A stretch of DNA of 64,000 bases from QWPN01 sp044238145 (GTDB taxonomy: Bacteria > Planctomycetota > Planctomycetia > Pirellulales > UBA1268), in assembly GCA_044238145.1 (NCBI GenBank), contig JBIIDT010000002.1:62001-126000 (forward strand), given 5' to 3'. Under the pieces are notes generated by a model. It was not told the DNA's origin. It saw nothing but the letters and a program-made list of their open reading frames with translations, and made no database searches. A program made the translations under genes and the position numbers. Shown in pieces: positions 1 through 8,149 of this stretch; position 1 is the stretch's first letter, and each line of letters opens with the position of its first letter.

Positions 1-1035
1 CGGGCGCGGCGCGACCTGCCCTGGCGGCGGTCGGCCGATCCGTACCGCGTCTGGGTGAGCGAGATCATGCTCCAGCAGACGCAGGTCGAGCGGGTGAAGG
101 ATTTTTTCGAGCGGTTCGTGGCGCGGTTTCCCGACGTCGCCGCGCTCGCCGCCGCCCGCGAGGCCGAGGTGCTGCGGCTCTGGGAGGGGCTCGGCTATTA
201 CCGCCGGGCCCGGCAGCTGCATGCGGCCGCGAAGCGGGTGATGGATGAGTTCGGGGGCGAGTTCCCCGGCACCGCCGCGGCGCTGCGGGCGCTGCCGGGG
301 ATCGGCCGCTATACGGCGGGCGCCATCGCCTCGATCGCTTTCGACCAGCCGGAGCCGATCGTGGAGGCCAACTCGCGGCGCGTGATCGCGCGGCTCGTGG
401 GCCACGACGGGCCACTGGGAGGGGCCGCGGGCGACGAGCCGATCTGGGAGGCCGCGCGGGCGTTCGTGCCGCGTCGTCATCCGGGCCGCTTCAACCAGGC
501 GCTCATGGACCTCGGTGCGGTCGTGTGCACGCCGAACCGGCCGCTGTGCGGCACCTGTCCGCTCGCGGAGTCGTGCGTCGCCCGACGCGACGGACGGGTG
601 GACGAGATTCCGCGCCGGGCCGAGCGGCGGGCCACGAAAGAGCTTCGCGAGACGGCGGTCGTCGCCAGCCGAGCGGGCCGCGTGCTCGTCGTGCAGCGTG
701 CGGCGGGCGAATGGTGGGCCGGGCTGTGGGATTTTCCCCGCGTGCCGGGGCGGATGGCGCGGGCGGCCCGGGGAATCGCCGCCTCGCCCGTGCTCGGTTC
801 GCTGGGCTGCGGCCGGCCCGAGCGGCGCGGCACCGTGGTGCACACGGTCACGCATCATCGGATCACGCTCGACGTCGTCCGCTGCGCGGCCCGGCGGGCC
901 GGCCGGCGCGGGGCCGGACGCCGGTGGGTGACGCCCCGCCAGCTCGCGGCCCTGGCGCTGACGAGCCCCGCCCGGCGGATCGCCCGGCTCGTCGTGGAGC
1001 GGCGGCCGGCGACCGCCGCTGCAGGAGCGGTATGA
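1..1035 (+). CDS. mutY: A/G-specific adenine glycosylase MutY (5' end outside window)
   Basis: Base-excision repair glycosylase that removes adenine mispaired with 8-oxoguanine. The frame is open from base 1, where RDLPWR and DPYRVW precede the SEIMLQQTQV motif holding the family's catalytic Glu, so the true start lies upstream and GTG at 55 is internal. A helix-hairpin-helix (LPGIGRYTAGAI, about 292-330) and the Fe-S pattern C-x6-C-x2-C-x5-C (about 526-576) follow. A C-terminal NUDIX-like domain (VLVVQRAAGEWWAGLWDFP) would recognise 8-oxoG. The position normally held by the catalytic Asp (consensus LDGNVxRV) reads VEANSRRV, a Glu. The stop overlaps possible upstream starts of the next gene. 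Family assignment is firm. Confidence 0.95.
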   Translation, partial: RARRDLPWRRSADPYRVWVSEIMLQQTQVERVKDFFERFVARFPDVAALAAAREAEVLRLWEGLGYYRRARQLHAAAKRVMDEFGGEFPGTAAALRALPGIGRYTAGAIASIAFDQPEPIVEANSRRVIARLVGHDGPLGGAAGDEPIWEAARAFVPRRHPGRFNQALMDLGAVVCTPNRPLCGTCPLAESCVARRDGRVDEIPRRAERRATKELRETAVVASRAGRVLVVQRAAGEWWAGLWDFPRVPGRMARAARGIAASPVLGSLGCGRPERRGTVVHTVTHHRITLDVVRCAARRAGRRGAGRRWVTPRQLAALALTSPARRIARLVVERRPATAAAGAV

Positions 1036-1058
1036 TGGGGCGTCTCCAGGAACAACCC

Positions 1059-1823
1059 ATGGCGATCGTGCGTCGGCTGGTGGCGGTGATGGCGGTGGCC
1101 CTCGGTGCCGCGGCCCAGGGCGCGGAACCGGCCAAGCCGCTGCAGGTGCTCTACATCACCGGCGGCTGCTGCCACGACTACGAGGGCCAGAAGAAGATCC
1201 TCGTGCCGGCCCTCGAGACCCGGGCCGGGGCCAAGGTCACGGTGATCCACGAAGGGGGATCGAGCCTCGACCACAAGGTCTCGATCTACTCGCAGCCCGC
1301 CTGGTCGAAGGGCTACGACGTCGTCTTCCACAACGAGTGCTTCGCGAACGTGAAGGATCCCGCGTTCCTCAAGGGCATCGTGGCGGAGCACGAGCAGGGC
1401 ACGCCAGCGGTGGTCATGCACTGTGCGATGCACTGTTACCGGGCGGGCACCGACGACTGGTTCAAGTTCTGCGGCGTGACCTCGCCGGGCCACGGCAAGC
1501 ACTACGAGTACACGGCCCGCACCATCGCCGAGCACCCGGTGCTCGAGGGGCTGCCGCGGGAGTGGAAGGTGCCCAAGGACGAGCTCTACTTCATCGACAA
1601 GCTGTGGCCCACCGCCACGCCGCTCGTCGAGGCGCGGAGCGAGGAGCGGCAGGCGATGCAGACGGTGGTGTGGACGAACCAGTTCGGCAAGGCCCGCGTG
1701 TTCGGCACCACGATCGGCCACTACAACGACACCGTCGAGACGCCCGAGTTCCTCGGGCTCGTGACGCGGGGCACGCTCTGGGCCGCGGGCCGGCTCGGCA
1801 AAGACGGCGTGCCGGCCCGCTGA
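1059..1823 (+). CDS. ThuA-domain exported protein
   Basis: About 254 residues with a cleavable signal peptide (MAIVRRLVAVMAVALGAAAQG), followed by a ThuA-like class I glutamine-amidotransferase-fold domain. Family hallmarks include LYITGGCCHDY near the start, HCAMHCYR in the middle and a late GTTIGHYNDT. ThuA proteins are abundant in planctomycetes and are linked to carbohydrate metabolism, but the reaction is unknown. The ATG at 1059 is chosen because CCAGGAAC precedes it at good spacing and the signal peptide starts there. ATGs at 1032 and 1035 would overlap the mutY stop. The gap to mutY is 23 bp, so co-transcription is possible. The export call is inferred from sequence. Confidence 0.85.
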   Translation: MAIVRRLVAVMAVALGAAAQGAEPAKPLQVLYITGGCCHDYEGQKKILVPALETRAGAKVTVIHEGGSSLDHKVSIYSQPAWSKGYDVVFHNECFANVKDPAFLKGIVAEHEQGTPAVVMHCAMHCYRAGTDDWFKFCGVTSPGHGKHYEYTARTIAEHPVLEGLPREWKVPKDELYFIDKLWPTATPLVEARSEERQAMQTVVWTNQFGKARVFGTTIGHYNDTVETPEFLGLVTRGTLWAAGRLGKDGVPAR

Positions 1824-1923
1824 CTGCGGTTTCGCCGAGCCGCTTCCGGTGGGTCGCGGTTTCATTAGGATGATGACGGCGGGCCGTCCGGGACGACGGC
1901 TCAACCACGAGGAGACGGCGACG

Positions 1924-3069
<1,146 letters not shown>

Positions 3070-3104
3070 CCTTGGGCGGCGTTCGTGCCCGGGGACCGGC
3101 ATTT

Positions 3105-3128
3105 CCGGGCTCAAAAGCCCGGTTTTTT
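3105..3128 (+). terminator. Intrinsic terminator after carA
   Basis: A perfect 7-bp stem CCGGGCT/AGCCCGG with loop CAAA is followed at once by six T. It lies 36 bp after the carA stop and separates carA from the Cys-rich gene. Confidence 0.85.
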
Positions 3129-3241
3129 GACAACCCCGGGGCGTGTGCCAGAGTTTTTCGAAGGCCCGGGCTGCATCCCGGGCCCTCCCGCCGCGCCCCG
3201 GCGGCCCCAGCCTCTGCACCCCCTTCCCGGAGATTCTCTCC

Positions 3242-3748
3242 ATGTCGTCGTTCATCCGTGCCTGCGCCTGCTGCGGTCTTGCCGCCGCGATCGCCCTGGT
3301 CTCGAGCCTCGCGGCCGAGGCCGGTTTCGGCCACCGTCACCGTCTCGAGCCCGGCTGTGCCGCGGTCGAGCCGGGCTGCTCCGCCTTCGAGCCCGCCCCC
3401 TGCATCGAGCCCTCGTGCGGCTTCGAGCCGGGCTGCGGCGCCGAGACCTGCTGCCCGACGAACCCCTGCATCAAGTACCGCCACAAGCACGCCCACAAGC
3501 ACAAGCACTGCGGCTGCTGCCCGGAGCCGACCTACGAGACGGTTCTCAACCCGGTCAGCCCGGAGACCTGCCGTGCGGTGGCCGTGCCGGTCTGCCTGCC
3601 GGCCTGCTGCCAGGGCTGCCCCTGCGAGACCTCGCGGTGCACGCTCCTCGGCTGCGGCCAGGTGCGGTACGACTACGCTTGCGGCTGCAGCGTGATCGTC
3701 CGCTTCCAGAAGTGCGGCGACATCTGCGTGACCTACGTCGGCTTTTGA
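3242..3748 (+). CDS. Secreted Cys-rich, His/Lys-containing small protein
   Basis: 168 residues, no family recognised. A signal peptide (about 1-27, ending LAAEA) is followed by a compact chain with about 23 cysteines. There are repeated EPGC/EPSC units at the front, a basic stretch KYRHKHAHKHKH in the middle, and CC/CxC pairs such as CCPEP, CCQGCPC and CGCS. The composition suggests a disulfide-rich envelope protein, possibly metal-binding through the His cluster; this is inference. ATG 3242 is chosen for the signal peptide and the upstream CGGAGA. A long leader (3129-3241) contains an 8-bp hairpin at 3163-3184. The gene stands alone between two terminators, which suggests its own promoter. 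Confidence 0.75.
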   Translation: MSSFIRACACCGLAAAIALVSSLAAEAGFGHRHRLEPGCAAVEPGCSAFEPAPCIEPSCGFEPGCGAETCCPTNPCIKYRHKHAHKHKHCGCCPEPTYETVLNPVSPETCRAVAVPVCLPACCQGCPCETSRCTLLGCGQVRYDYACGCSVIVRFQKCGDICVTYVGF

Positions 3749-3791
3749 GTCGCCTTAGCGGCTCATTCCGCAGTTGACAACGAGTTCGATG

Positions 3792-3825
3792 GCCCGGCTG
3801 GGGTTCGCCCCGGCCGGGCTTTTTT
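3792..3825 (+). terminator. Intrinsic terminator after Cys-rich gene
   Basis: A 12-bp stem (3792-3803 with 3808-3819, one G-T wobble) has the loop TTCG and is followed by six T. It lies 43 bp after the stop of the Cys-rich gene and just upstream of the sigma-factor promoter. Confidence 0.88.
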
Positions 3826-3830
3826 CGTGC

Positions 3831-3856
3831 TGTAACGAAATGGGCGGCCCGCCGTC
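3831..3856 (+). promoter_or_regulatory. Candidate ECF-type promoter of the sigma-factor gene
   Basis: TGTAAC (3831-3836), 16 bp, then CGTC (3853-3856) matches the AAC...CGTC form of promoters used by ECF sigma factors (B. subtilis SigM, SigW and SigX are known examples). It lies between the upstream terminator and the ECF gene start at 3918, as expected for autoregulation. Inference from motif only. Confidence 0.5.
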
Positions 3857-3917
3857 ATCTTGGTGGCGGGGCCGAGGCAGGCCCTCGAGCCCCAGGTGAT
3901 CCCGAAGGAGCGCACCC

Positions 3918-4490
3918 ATGGACGCGACCAGCGACGGCCACGGCTGGATCCTTGCGGCCGTCGATGCCTACGAACTGCCGCTGGTGCGGTACGCACGCCG
4001 GCTCTTGGGCGACGTCGATCTCGCGGCCGACGCCGTCCAGCACGCCTTCGTGCAGCTGTGCGGCGAGTCGCGGGCCGCCGTCGGCGACCACCTCGCCCCG
4101 TGGCTGTTCCGCGTCTGCCGCAACAAGGCCCTCGACCACCTGCGGCGGGCCGGCCGCGAGCAATCGCTCGTGGACGCCGAGGCCGACGGAGCCGTGGAGG
4201 TCACGACACGTCCGCCCGCCGATCGCGCGGCCGATCCCGCGACCGCCGCCGAGCGCCGCGAACTCGCCGCTCGGCTTCGCGACCTGCTCCGTGATCTGCC
4301 GGCCCCGCAGCGGGAGGCGATCGACCTGTGGTGCGAGGGTTTTACGGCGAAGGAGATCGCCGCGATCACCGGTCGCACCGAGGGGCACGTCCGCGTGCTC
4401 ACGCACCGCGGCCTCGCCGCCCTGCGCGGCCATCCGTCGATCCGCAGCCTGCTCTCGACCGCGACGCCCACTGCACACGGCACCGCCTGA
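3918..4490 (+). CDS. ECF-family RNA polymerase sigma factor
   Basis: 190 residues. Region 2 (about 18-85) contains the ECF-like LVRYARRLLGD, DLAADAVQHAFVQL and WLFRVCRNKALDHLR. Region 4 (about 120-175) has LPAPQREAIDLWCEGFTAKEIAAITGRTEGHVRVLTHRG split over a helix-turn-helix. It directs core polymerase to a small regulon; targets are unknown. ATG 3918 follows AAGGAG at proper spacing. The next gene starts 49 bp downstream on the same strand and carries an anti-sigma-like N-terminus, so the two form a plausible sigma/anti-sigma pair. The upstream TGTAAC-N16-CGTC promoter suggests self-activation. Confidence 0.9.
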   Translation: MDATSDGHGWILAAVDAYELPLVRYARRLLGDVDLAADAVQHAFVQLCGESRAAVGDHLAPWLFRVCRNKALDHLRRAGREQSLVDAEADGAVEVTTRPPADRAADPATAAERRELAARLRDLLRDLPAPQREAIDLWCEGFTAKEIAAITGRTEGHVRVLTHRGLAALRGHPSIRSLLSTATPTAHGTA

Positions 4491-4539
4491 CAAACCCATT
4501 TCCCCCACACCGGGCCCGAACCCCGAGGAGACCGACGCC

Positions 4540-6711
4540 ATGACCCACGACCACGAGCTGGATCGCGAGCGGCACGACGTCCTGCTCACCGCCTACGCGC
4601 TCGACGCGGTCACGCCCGAGGAACGGGCCGCCGTCGAGCGGCTGCTTGCCGACCCGGCAAACGCCGCCGCCCTGGCGCATGTGGCCGAGGTCCGGACCAC
4701 GGCCGCGGCTCTCAAGGTAGCGCGAGACGCTGACATGCCCGCGCGGTCGCCCGACCTGCGGCGGGCCGTGCTCGCCGCCGCAGCCGGCCGGGGAGACGTG
4801 ACGCCCGCCAAGCCCCGCGGTCGTGGTGGACTCGGAAAGTGGGTGTTGGCGCTCGGCTCCTGCGCCGCCGTGTGTCTTTTGGTGGCCGGGCTGATGCTGC
4901 CTGCCATCAATGCCTCGCGGGAGGTGACGCGACGGCAGGTGGCGCTCGTGCGGGATCGCGAAGCGGCGGTGCGACGCGTGACCGCGGCCGGCGCGGCGGG
5001 GGAAGGCGAGCCGACCGCGCAGCCCGGCGTCGAGGAACTGCACGAGGAAGTCCTGCTCGCAGAAGACCTCGAGGTAAACATGCCCTTGGCCATCGAACTT
5101 TCTGAGTTCGGCGACGCAGCCGCCCCTGCCGACGAGCTCTCTTCCATCGGCGCCATCGGCGGTTCAGGGTATGGCTCCAGTGGCCGCAGGGCAGCCGGCC
5201 AGCTCAAAATGAGCGGTGGCGGTGGTGGCGGCGGCGACATTGAGGCATCTGAGGGTCGATCGAACACCGCCGGCGAGCGGTACAACCGCTTCGCCGAAAA
5301 CCGCTTCCTCGCCGTCGCCGAGCAGCCGCTCTCCACGTTCTCGATCGACGTCGATACGGCTTCCTACGCCAATGTCCGTCGCTTCCTTACCGCCGGCCAG
5401 CGGCCGCCGCGGGATGCCGTGCGGATCGAGGAACTCGTCAACTACTTCCGCTACGCCTATCCGCAGCCAGCGGGAGACGATCCGTTCTCGGTCACGGTCG
5501 AGGCGGCCGCCTGCCCGTGGCGGGCCGGCCATCGAATCGTCCGCGTCGGCGTCCAGGGCCGCGACGTGCGCCGCGACGCTCGCCCCGCCGGGAACCTCGT
5601 GTTCCTCGTGGACGTGTCGGGCTCGATGGACGAGCCGAACAAACTCCCGCTCGTGAAGCGGGCCCTGGGCATGCTCCTCGACGAGCTCACGGAGAACGAC
5701 CGGGTCGCGATCGTGACCTACGCCGGCAACGCCGGGCTCGTCCTTCCCTCCACCAGCGGCGACCAGAAACAAAAAATCCGGGCCGCGATCGACGCCCTCG
5801 AGGCCGGTGGCTCGACGCACGGCAGCGCCGGCATCAACCTCGCCTACGAGCAGGCCGCGGAGCGGTTCATTCCGGGGGGGGCCAACCGCGTCATCCTCTG
5901 CACCGACGGTGATCTGAACGTGGGCGTCACCAGCGACGAGGCCCTCGTCGAGCTGATCGCCCGGAAGGCGAAGGGAGGCACGTTCCTCACCGTGCTCGGG
6001 TTCGGCGAGGGGAACCTCCAGGACGAGAAGATGGAGAAGCTCGCCGACAACGGCAACGGCATCTACGCCTACATCGACGGCGTCCGTGAGGCGCGGAAGG
6101 TGCTCGTCGAGCAGCTCACGGGCTCCACGATCACGATCGCCAAGGACGTGAAGATCCAGGTGGAGTTCAACCCCGCCCAGGTCGCGTCGTACCGGCTGCT
6201 CGGCTACGAGAACCGGATCCTCGCCGCCGAGGACTTCCGCGACGACAAGAAGGACGCCGGCGAGATCGGTGCGGGGCATGCGGTCAGCGCGCTCTACGAG
6301 ATCGTGCCGGCGGGGGCGGCGGCCGCCGAGCCCGGCCGCGGGGCCGAGCCGCTCAAGTATCAGCCGGCCCCCGCCCCGGCGGCCCCGGCGCCCAAGCCCG
6401 CGCTCGATGGGCCCGCGGGCCGCGAGCTGCTCACGGTGAAGCTCCGGGCCAAGCGGCCGGACGGAGACACGAGCCGCCTCACGGAGGTGCCGCTGGCCGA
6501 GGCGGGCGGCGGGTTCGACGCGGCCTCGGCCGACCTGCGGTTCGCGGCGGCGGTGGCGGCCTTCGGCATGATCCTCCGCGACAGCGAGCACCGGGGCACG
6601 GCCACGCTCCCGCTCGTCGCCGACATCGCCGGCGCCGCCCTGGGCGAAGACGCCGGCGGTTACCGCGCGGAGTTCCTCGACCTCGTCCGCAAGGCCGAGG
6701 CGGTGCGGTAG
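4540..6711 (+). CDS. YfbK-like von Willebrand factor A protein with anti-sigma-like N-terminus
   Basis: 723 residues. Residues 1-60 resemble cytosolic anti-sigma modules (LLTAYALDAVTPEERAAVERLL), but no zinc-binding His-Cys-Cys set is visible. One transmembrane segment follows (about 100-121), then a Gly-rich linker. The YfbK-type region starts near 265 (FSIDVDTASYANVRRFL), and the VWA MIDAS motif DVSGS lies at about 358. A Pro/Ala-rich stretch precedes a C-terminal DUF3520-like tail. ATG 4540 follows GAGGAG. The topology predicts the anti-sigma part in the cytoplasm and VWA outside. Role as regulator of the adjacent ECF factor is inferred from the domain and the position. Confidence 0.88.
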   Translation: MTHDHELDRERHDVLLTAYALDAVTPEERAAVERLLADPANAAALAHVAEVRTTAAALKVARDADMPARSPDLRRAVLAAAAGRGDVTPAKPRGRGGLGKWVLALGSCAAVCLLVAGLMLPAINASREVTRRQVALVRDREAAVRRVTAAGAAGEGEPTAQPGVEELHEEVLLAEDLEVNMPLAIELSEFGDAAAPADELSSIGAIGGSGYGSSGRRAAGQLKMSGGGGGGGDIEASEGRSNTAGERYNRFAENRFLAVAEQPLSTFSIDVDTASYANVRRFLTAGQRPPRDAVRIEELVNYFRYAYPQPAGDDPFSVTVEAAACPWRAGHRIVRVGVQGRDVRRDARPAGNLVFLVDVSGSMDEPNKLPLVKRALGMLLDELTENDRVAIVTYAGNAGLVLPSTSGDQKQKIRAAIDALEAGGSTHGSAGINLAYEQAAERFIPGGANRVILCTDGDLNVGVTSDEALVELIARKAKGGTFLTVLGFGEGNLQDEKMEKLADNGNGIYAYIDGVREARKVLVEQLTGSTITIAKDVKIQVEFNPAQVASYRLLGYENRILAAEDFRDDKKDAGEIGAGHAVSALYEIVPAGAAAAEPGRGAEPLKYQPAPAPAAPAPKPALDGPAGRELLTVKLRAKRPDGDTSRLTEVPLAEAGGGFDAASADLRFAAAVAAFGMILRDSEHRGTATLPLVADIAGAALGEDAGGYRAEFLDLVRKAEAVR

Positions 6712-6767
6712 ATCGCATCCCGGCGGACTGTAGCGACGTCGCGCTCATCCAGACGGGGTAGGCGAAG

Positions 6768-6808
6768 GGGGTCGGCGAACGCTCGAGGAGCCTATGGCCG
6801 CTTCGGCC
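6768..6808 (-). repeat. Dispersed element B, copy 1
   Basis: 41 bp matching 32251-32291 at 38 of 41 positions. It contains the hairpin ATGGCCG-CTT-CGGCCAT (6794-6810); the two loop bases differ from copy 2 while the stem is kept. It lies between the convergent VWA and trxB genes, 75 bp past the trxB stop, in the same orientation to trxB as copy 2 has to cdsA. The rest of 6712-6883 shows nothing else recognisable. Confidence 0.7.
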
Positions 6809-6883
6809 ATCAGCGACGAGACTTTTGCCGCCCCCGAGCCAGCGACACACTGAATCCGGATGCGCCCTAGCGTCGAGCGACGG

Positions 6884-7939
6884 TCAGGCGTGGTGGGCCA
6901 GCCAGCGCTCGGCGTCGAGGGCCGACATGCACCCGGTGCCGGCGGCCGAGATCGCCTGCCGGTAGTAGTCGTCGGCGACGTCGCCCGCCGCGAACACGCC
7001 CTCCACGCTCGTCTCCGTGCGGAAGTGCTTCTTCCACACGATGTACTTCTTCGGCGTGAGCTCGAGCTGCCCCGCGAGGAAGGCCGTGTTCGGCGTGTGG
7101 CCGATGGCGAGGAACACGCCCGCCACGGGCAGCGTCTCCTGGCCGCCGCCCGTCGTGCTCTCCAGCCGCACGGCCGTCACGCCCTTCGCGTCGTCGCCGA
7201 GCACCTCGGCCAGGGCCGTGTTGAAGTGAATCTGGATCTTCGGGTTGTCGACGGCCCGCTGGGCCATGATTTTGCTCGCCCGCAGGGCATCGCGGCGGTG
7301 CACGAGGTGCACCCGGCTGGCGAACTTCGAGAGGTAGGTCGCCTCCTCGACCGCCGAGTCGCCGCCGCCGACCACGACGAGCGGCTGATTGCGGAACCGC
7401 GGCAGCGCCCCGTCGCACACGGCGCAGGCGCTGACGCCCCGGTTCTTGAACTGCTCCTCGCTCGGAAGGCCCAGCCAGTTCGCGCTCGCCCCGGTGGCCA
7501 CGATCACGCACTTCGCCCGCACCTCGCCCCCCTCGGCCGGGAAGAGTCGAAAGGGCCGCGTGGAGAAGTCGACCTTCGCGATGTCGTCGGTGACGATCCG
7601 CGTGCCGAAGTTCAGGGCCTGCTGCCGCATGAGTTCCATTAGTTCGGGGCCGGTCACCCCCTTGCCCTCGTGCGGGGCCATCATCATCCGCCGCTCCTTG
7701 GGGAGCGCCGAGTCGAGGAAGCCGCCGAGGTCGCCGTGGGGGAAGCCGGCGTAGTTCTCCACCTCGCTCGTGAGCGCGAGCTGTCCCAGCGGCAGCGTGC
7801 CCGCCATCCGGTTCTTCTCGGTGATCGCCCCCTCGTAGACGAGCGGCTTGAGCTGCGCCCGGGCGGCGTAGGTGGCGGCTGACCAGCCGGCCGGCCCGCT
7901 GCCGATGATGACGAGGGTTTCGTCGGAGGGGGAAGACAT
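6884..7939 (-). CDS. trxB: Thioredoxin reductase
   Basis: 351-residue flavoprotein that passes electrons from NADPH to thioredoxin. The N-terminal FAD site reads GSGPAG (about 13-18), the redox-active CAVC is at 172-175, and the NADPH site contains GGGDSA. The C-terminal FAD motif is GVFAAGDV. The protein is about 30 residues longer than typical TrxB; the extra sequence appears near 38-50 and 72-95 (KERRMMMAPHEGKG). The ATG at 7939 gives a normal start. It is divergent from the histidine kinase gene across 210 bp (7940-8149) that must hold both promoters; no clear boxes were found there. Confidence 0.95.
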   Translation of the reverse strand: MSSPSDETLVIIGSGPAGWSAATYAARAQLKPLVYEGAITEKNRMAGTLPLGQLALTSEVENYAGFPHGDLGGFLDSALPKERRMMMAPHEGKGVTGPELMELMRQQALNFGTRIVTDDIAKVDFSTRPFRLFPAEGGEVRAKCVIVATGASANWLGLPSEEQFKNRGVSACAVCDGALPRFRNQPLVVVGGGDSAVEEATYLSKFASRVHLVHRRDALRASKIMAQRAVDNPKIQIHFNTALAEVLGDDAKGVTAVRLESTTGGGQETLPVAGVFLAIGHTPNTAFLAGQLELTPKKYIVWKKHFRTETSVEGVFAAGDVADDYYRQAISAAGTGCMSALDAERWLAHHA

Positions 7940-8149
7940 GGTGAGGCTCCGCGACAGGAACGAATGCCCGCTGTGGGCCGGGGCCGAAGCGGTGAACCGA
8001 AAGGGATGATGTACCCGGTCGGGCCGTGGGCGGAAACCCGTCCGCCCCTTCGCCGGGAAAAAACGGTCCCGCTTGGCGGCGGCAAACCGCTGGCGGTCGC
8101 TGGTAGACTGGCGTCGAGCGGGGACAGGACCTCTCCGCGGAGCCGCCGC

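Noticed and set aside
1849..1923. Longer carA reading frame from GTG 1849 or ATG 1870
   Set aside because: Extra residues are unlike any CarA, and GAGGAG is placed for GTG 1924; kept only as a note.
3127..3132. TTGACA as a -35 box for the Cys-rich gene
   Set aside because: It is formed partly from the T tract of the carA terminator. At 16-17 bp downstream there is only CAGAGT, a poor -10.
3774..3779. A second TTGACA near the end of the Cys-rich gene
   Set aside because: No -10 at suitable spacing, and it would start transcription into the terminator at 3792.
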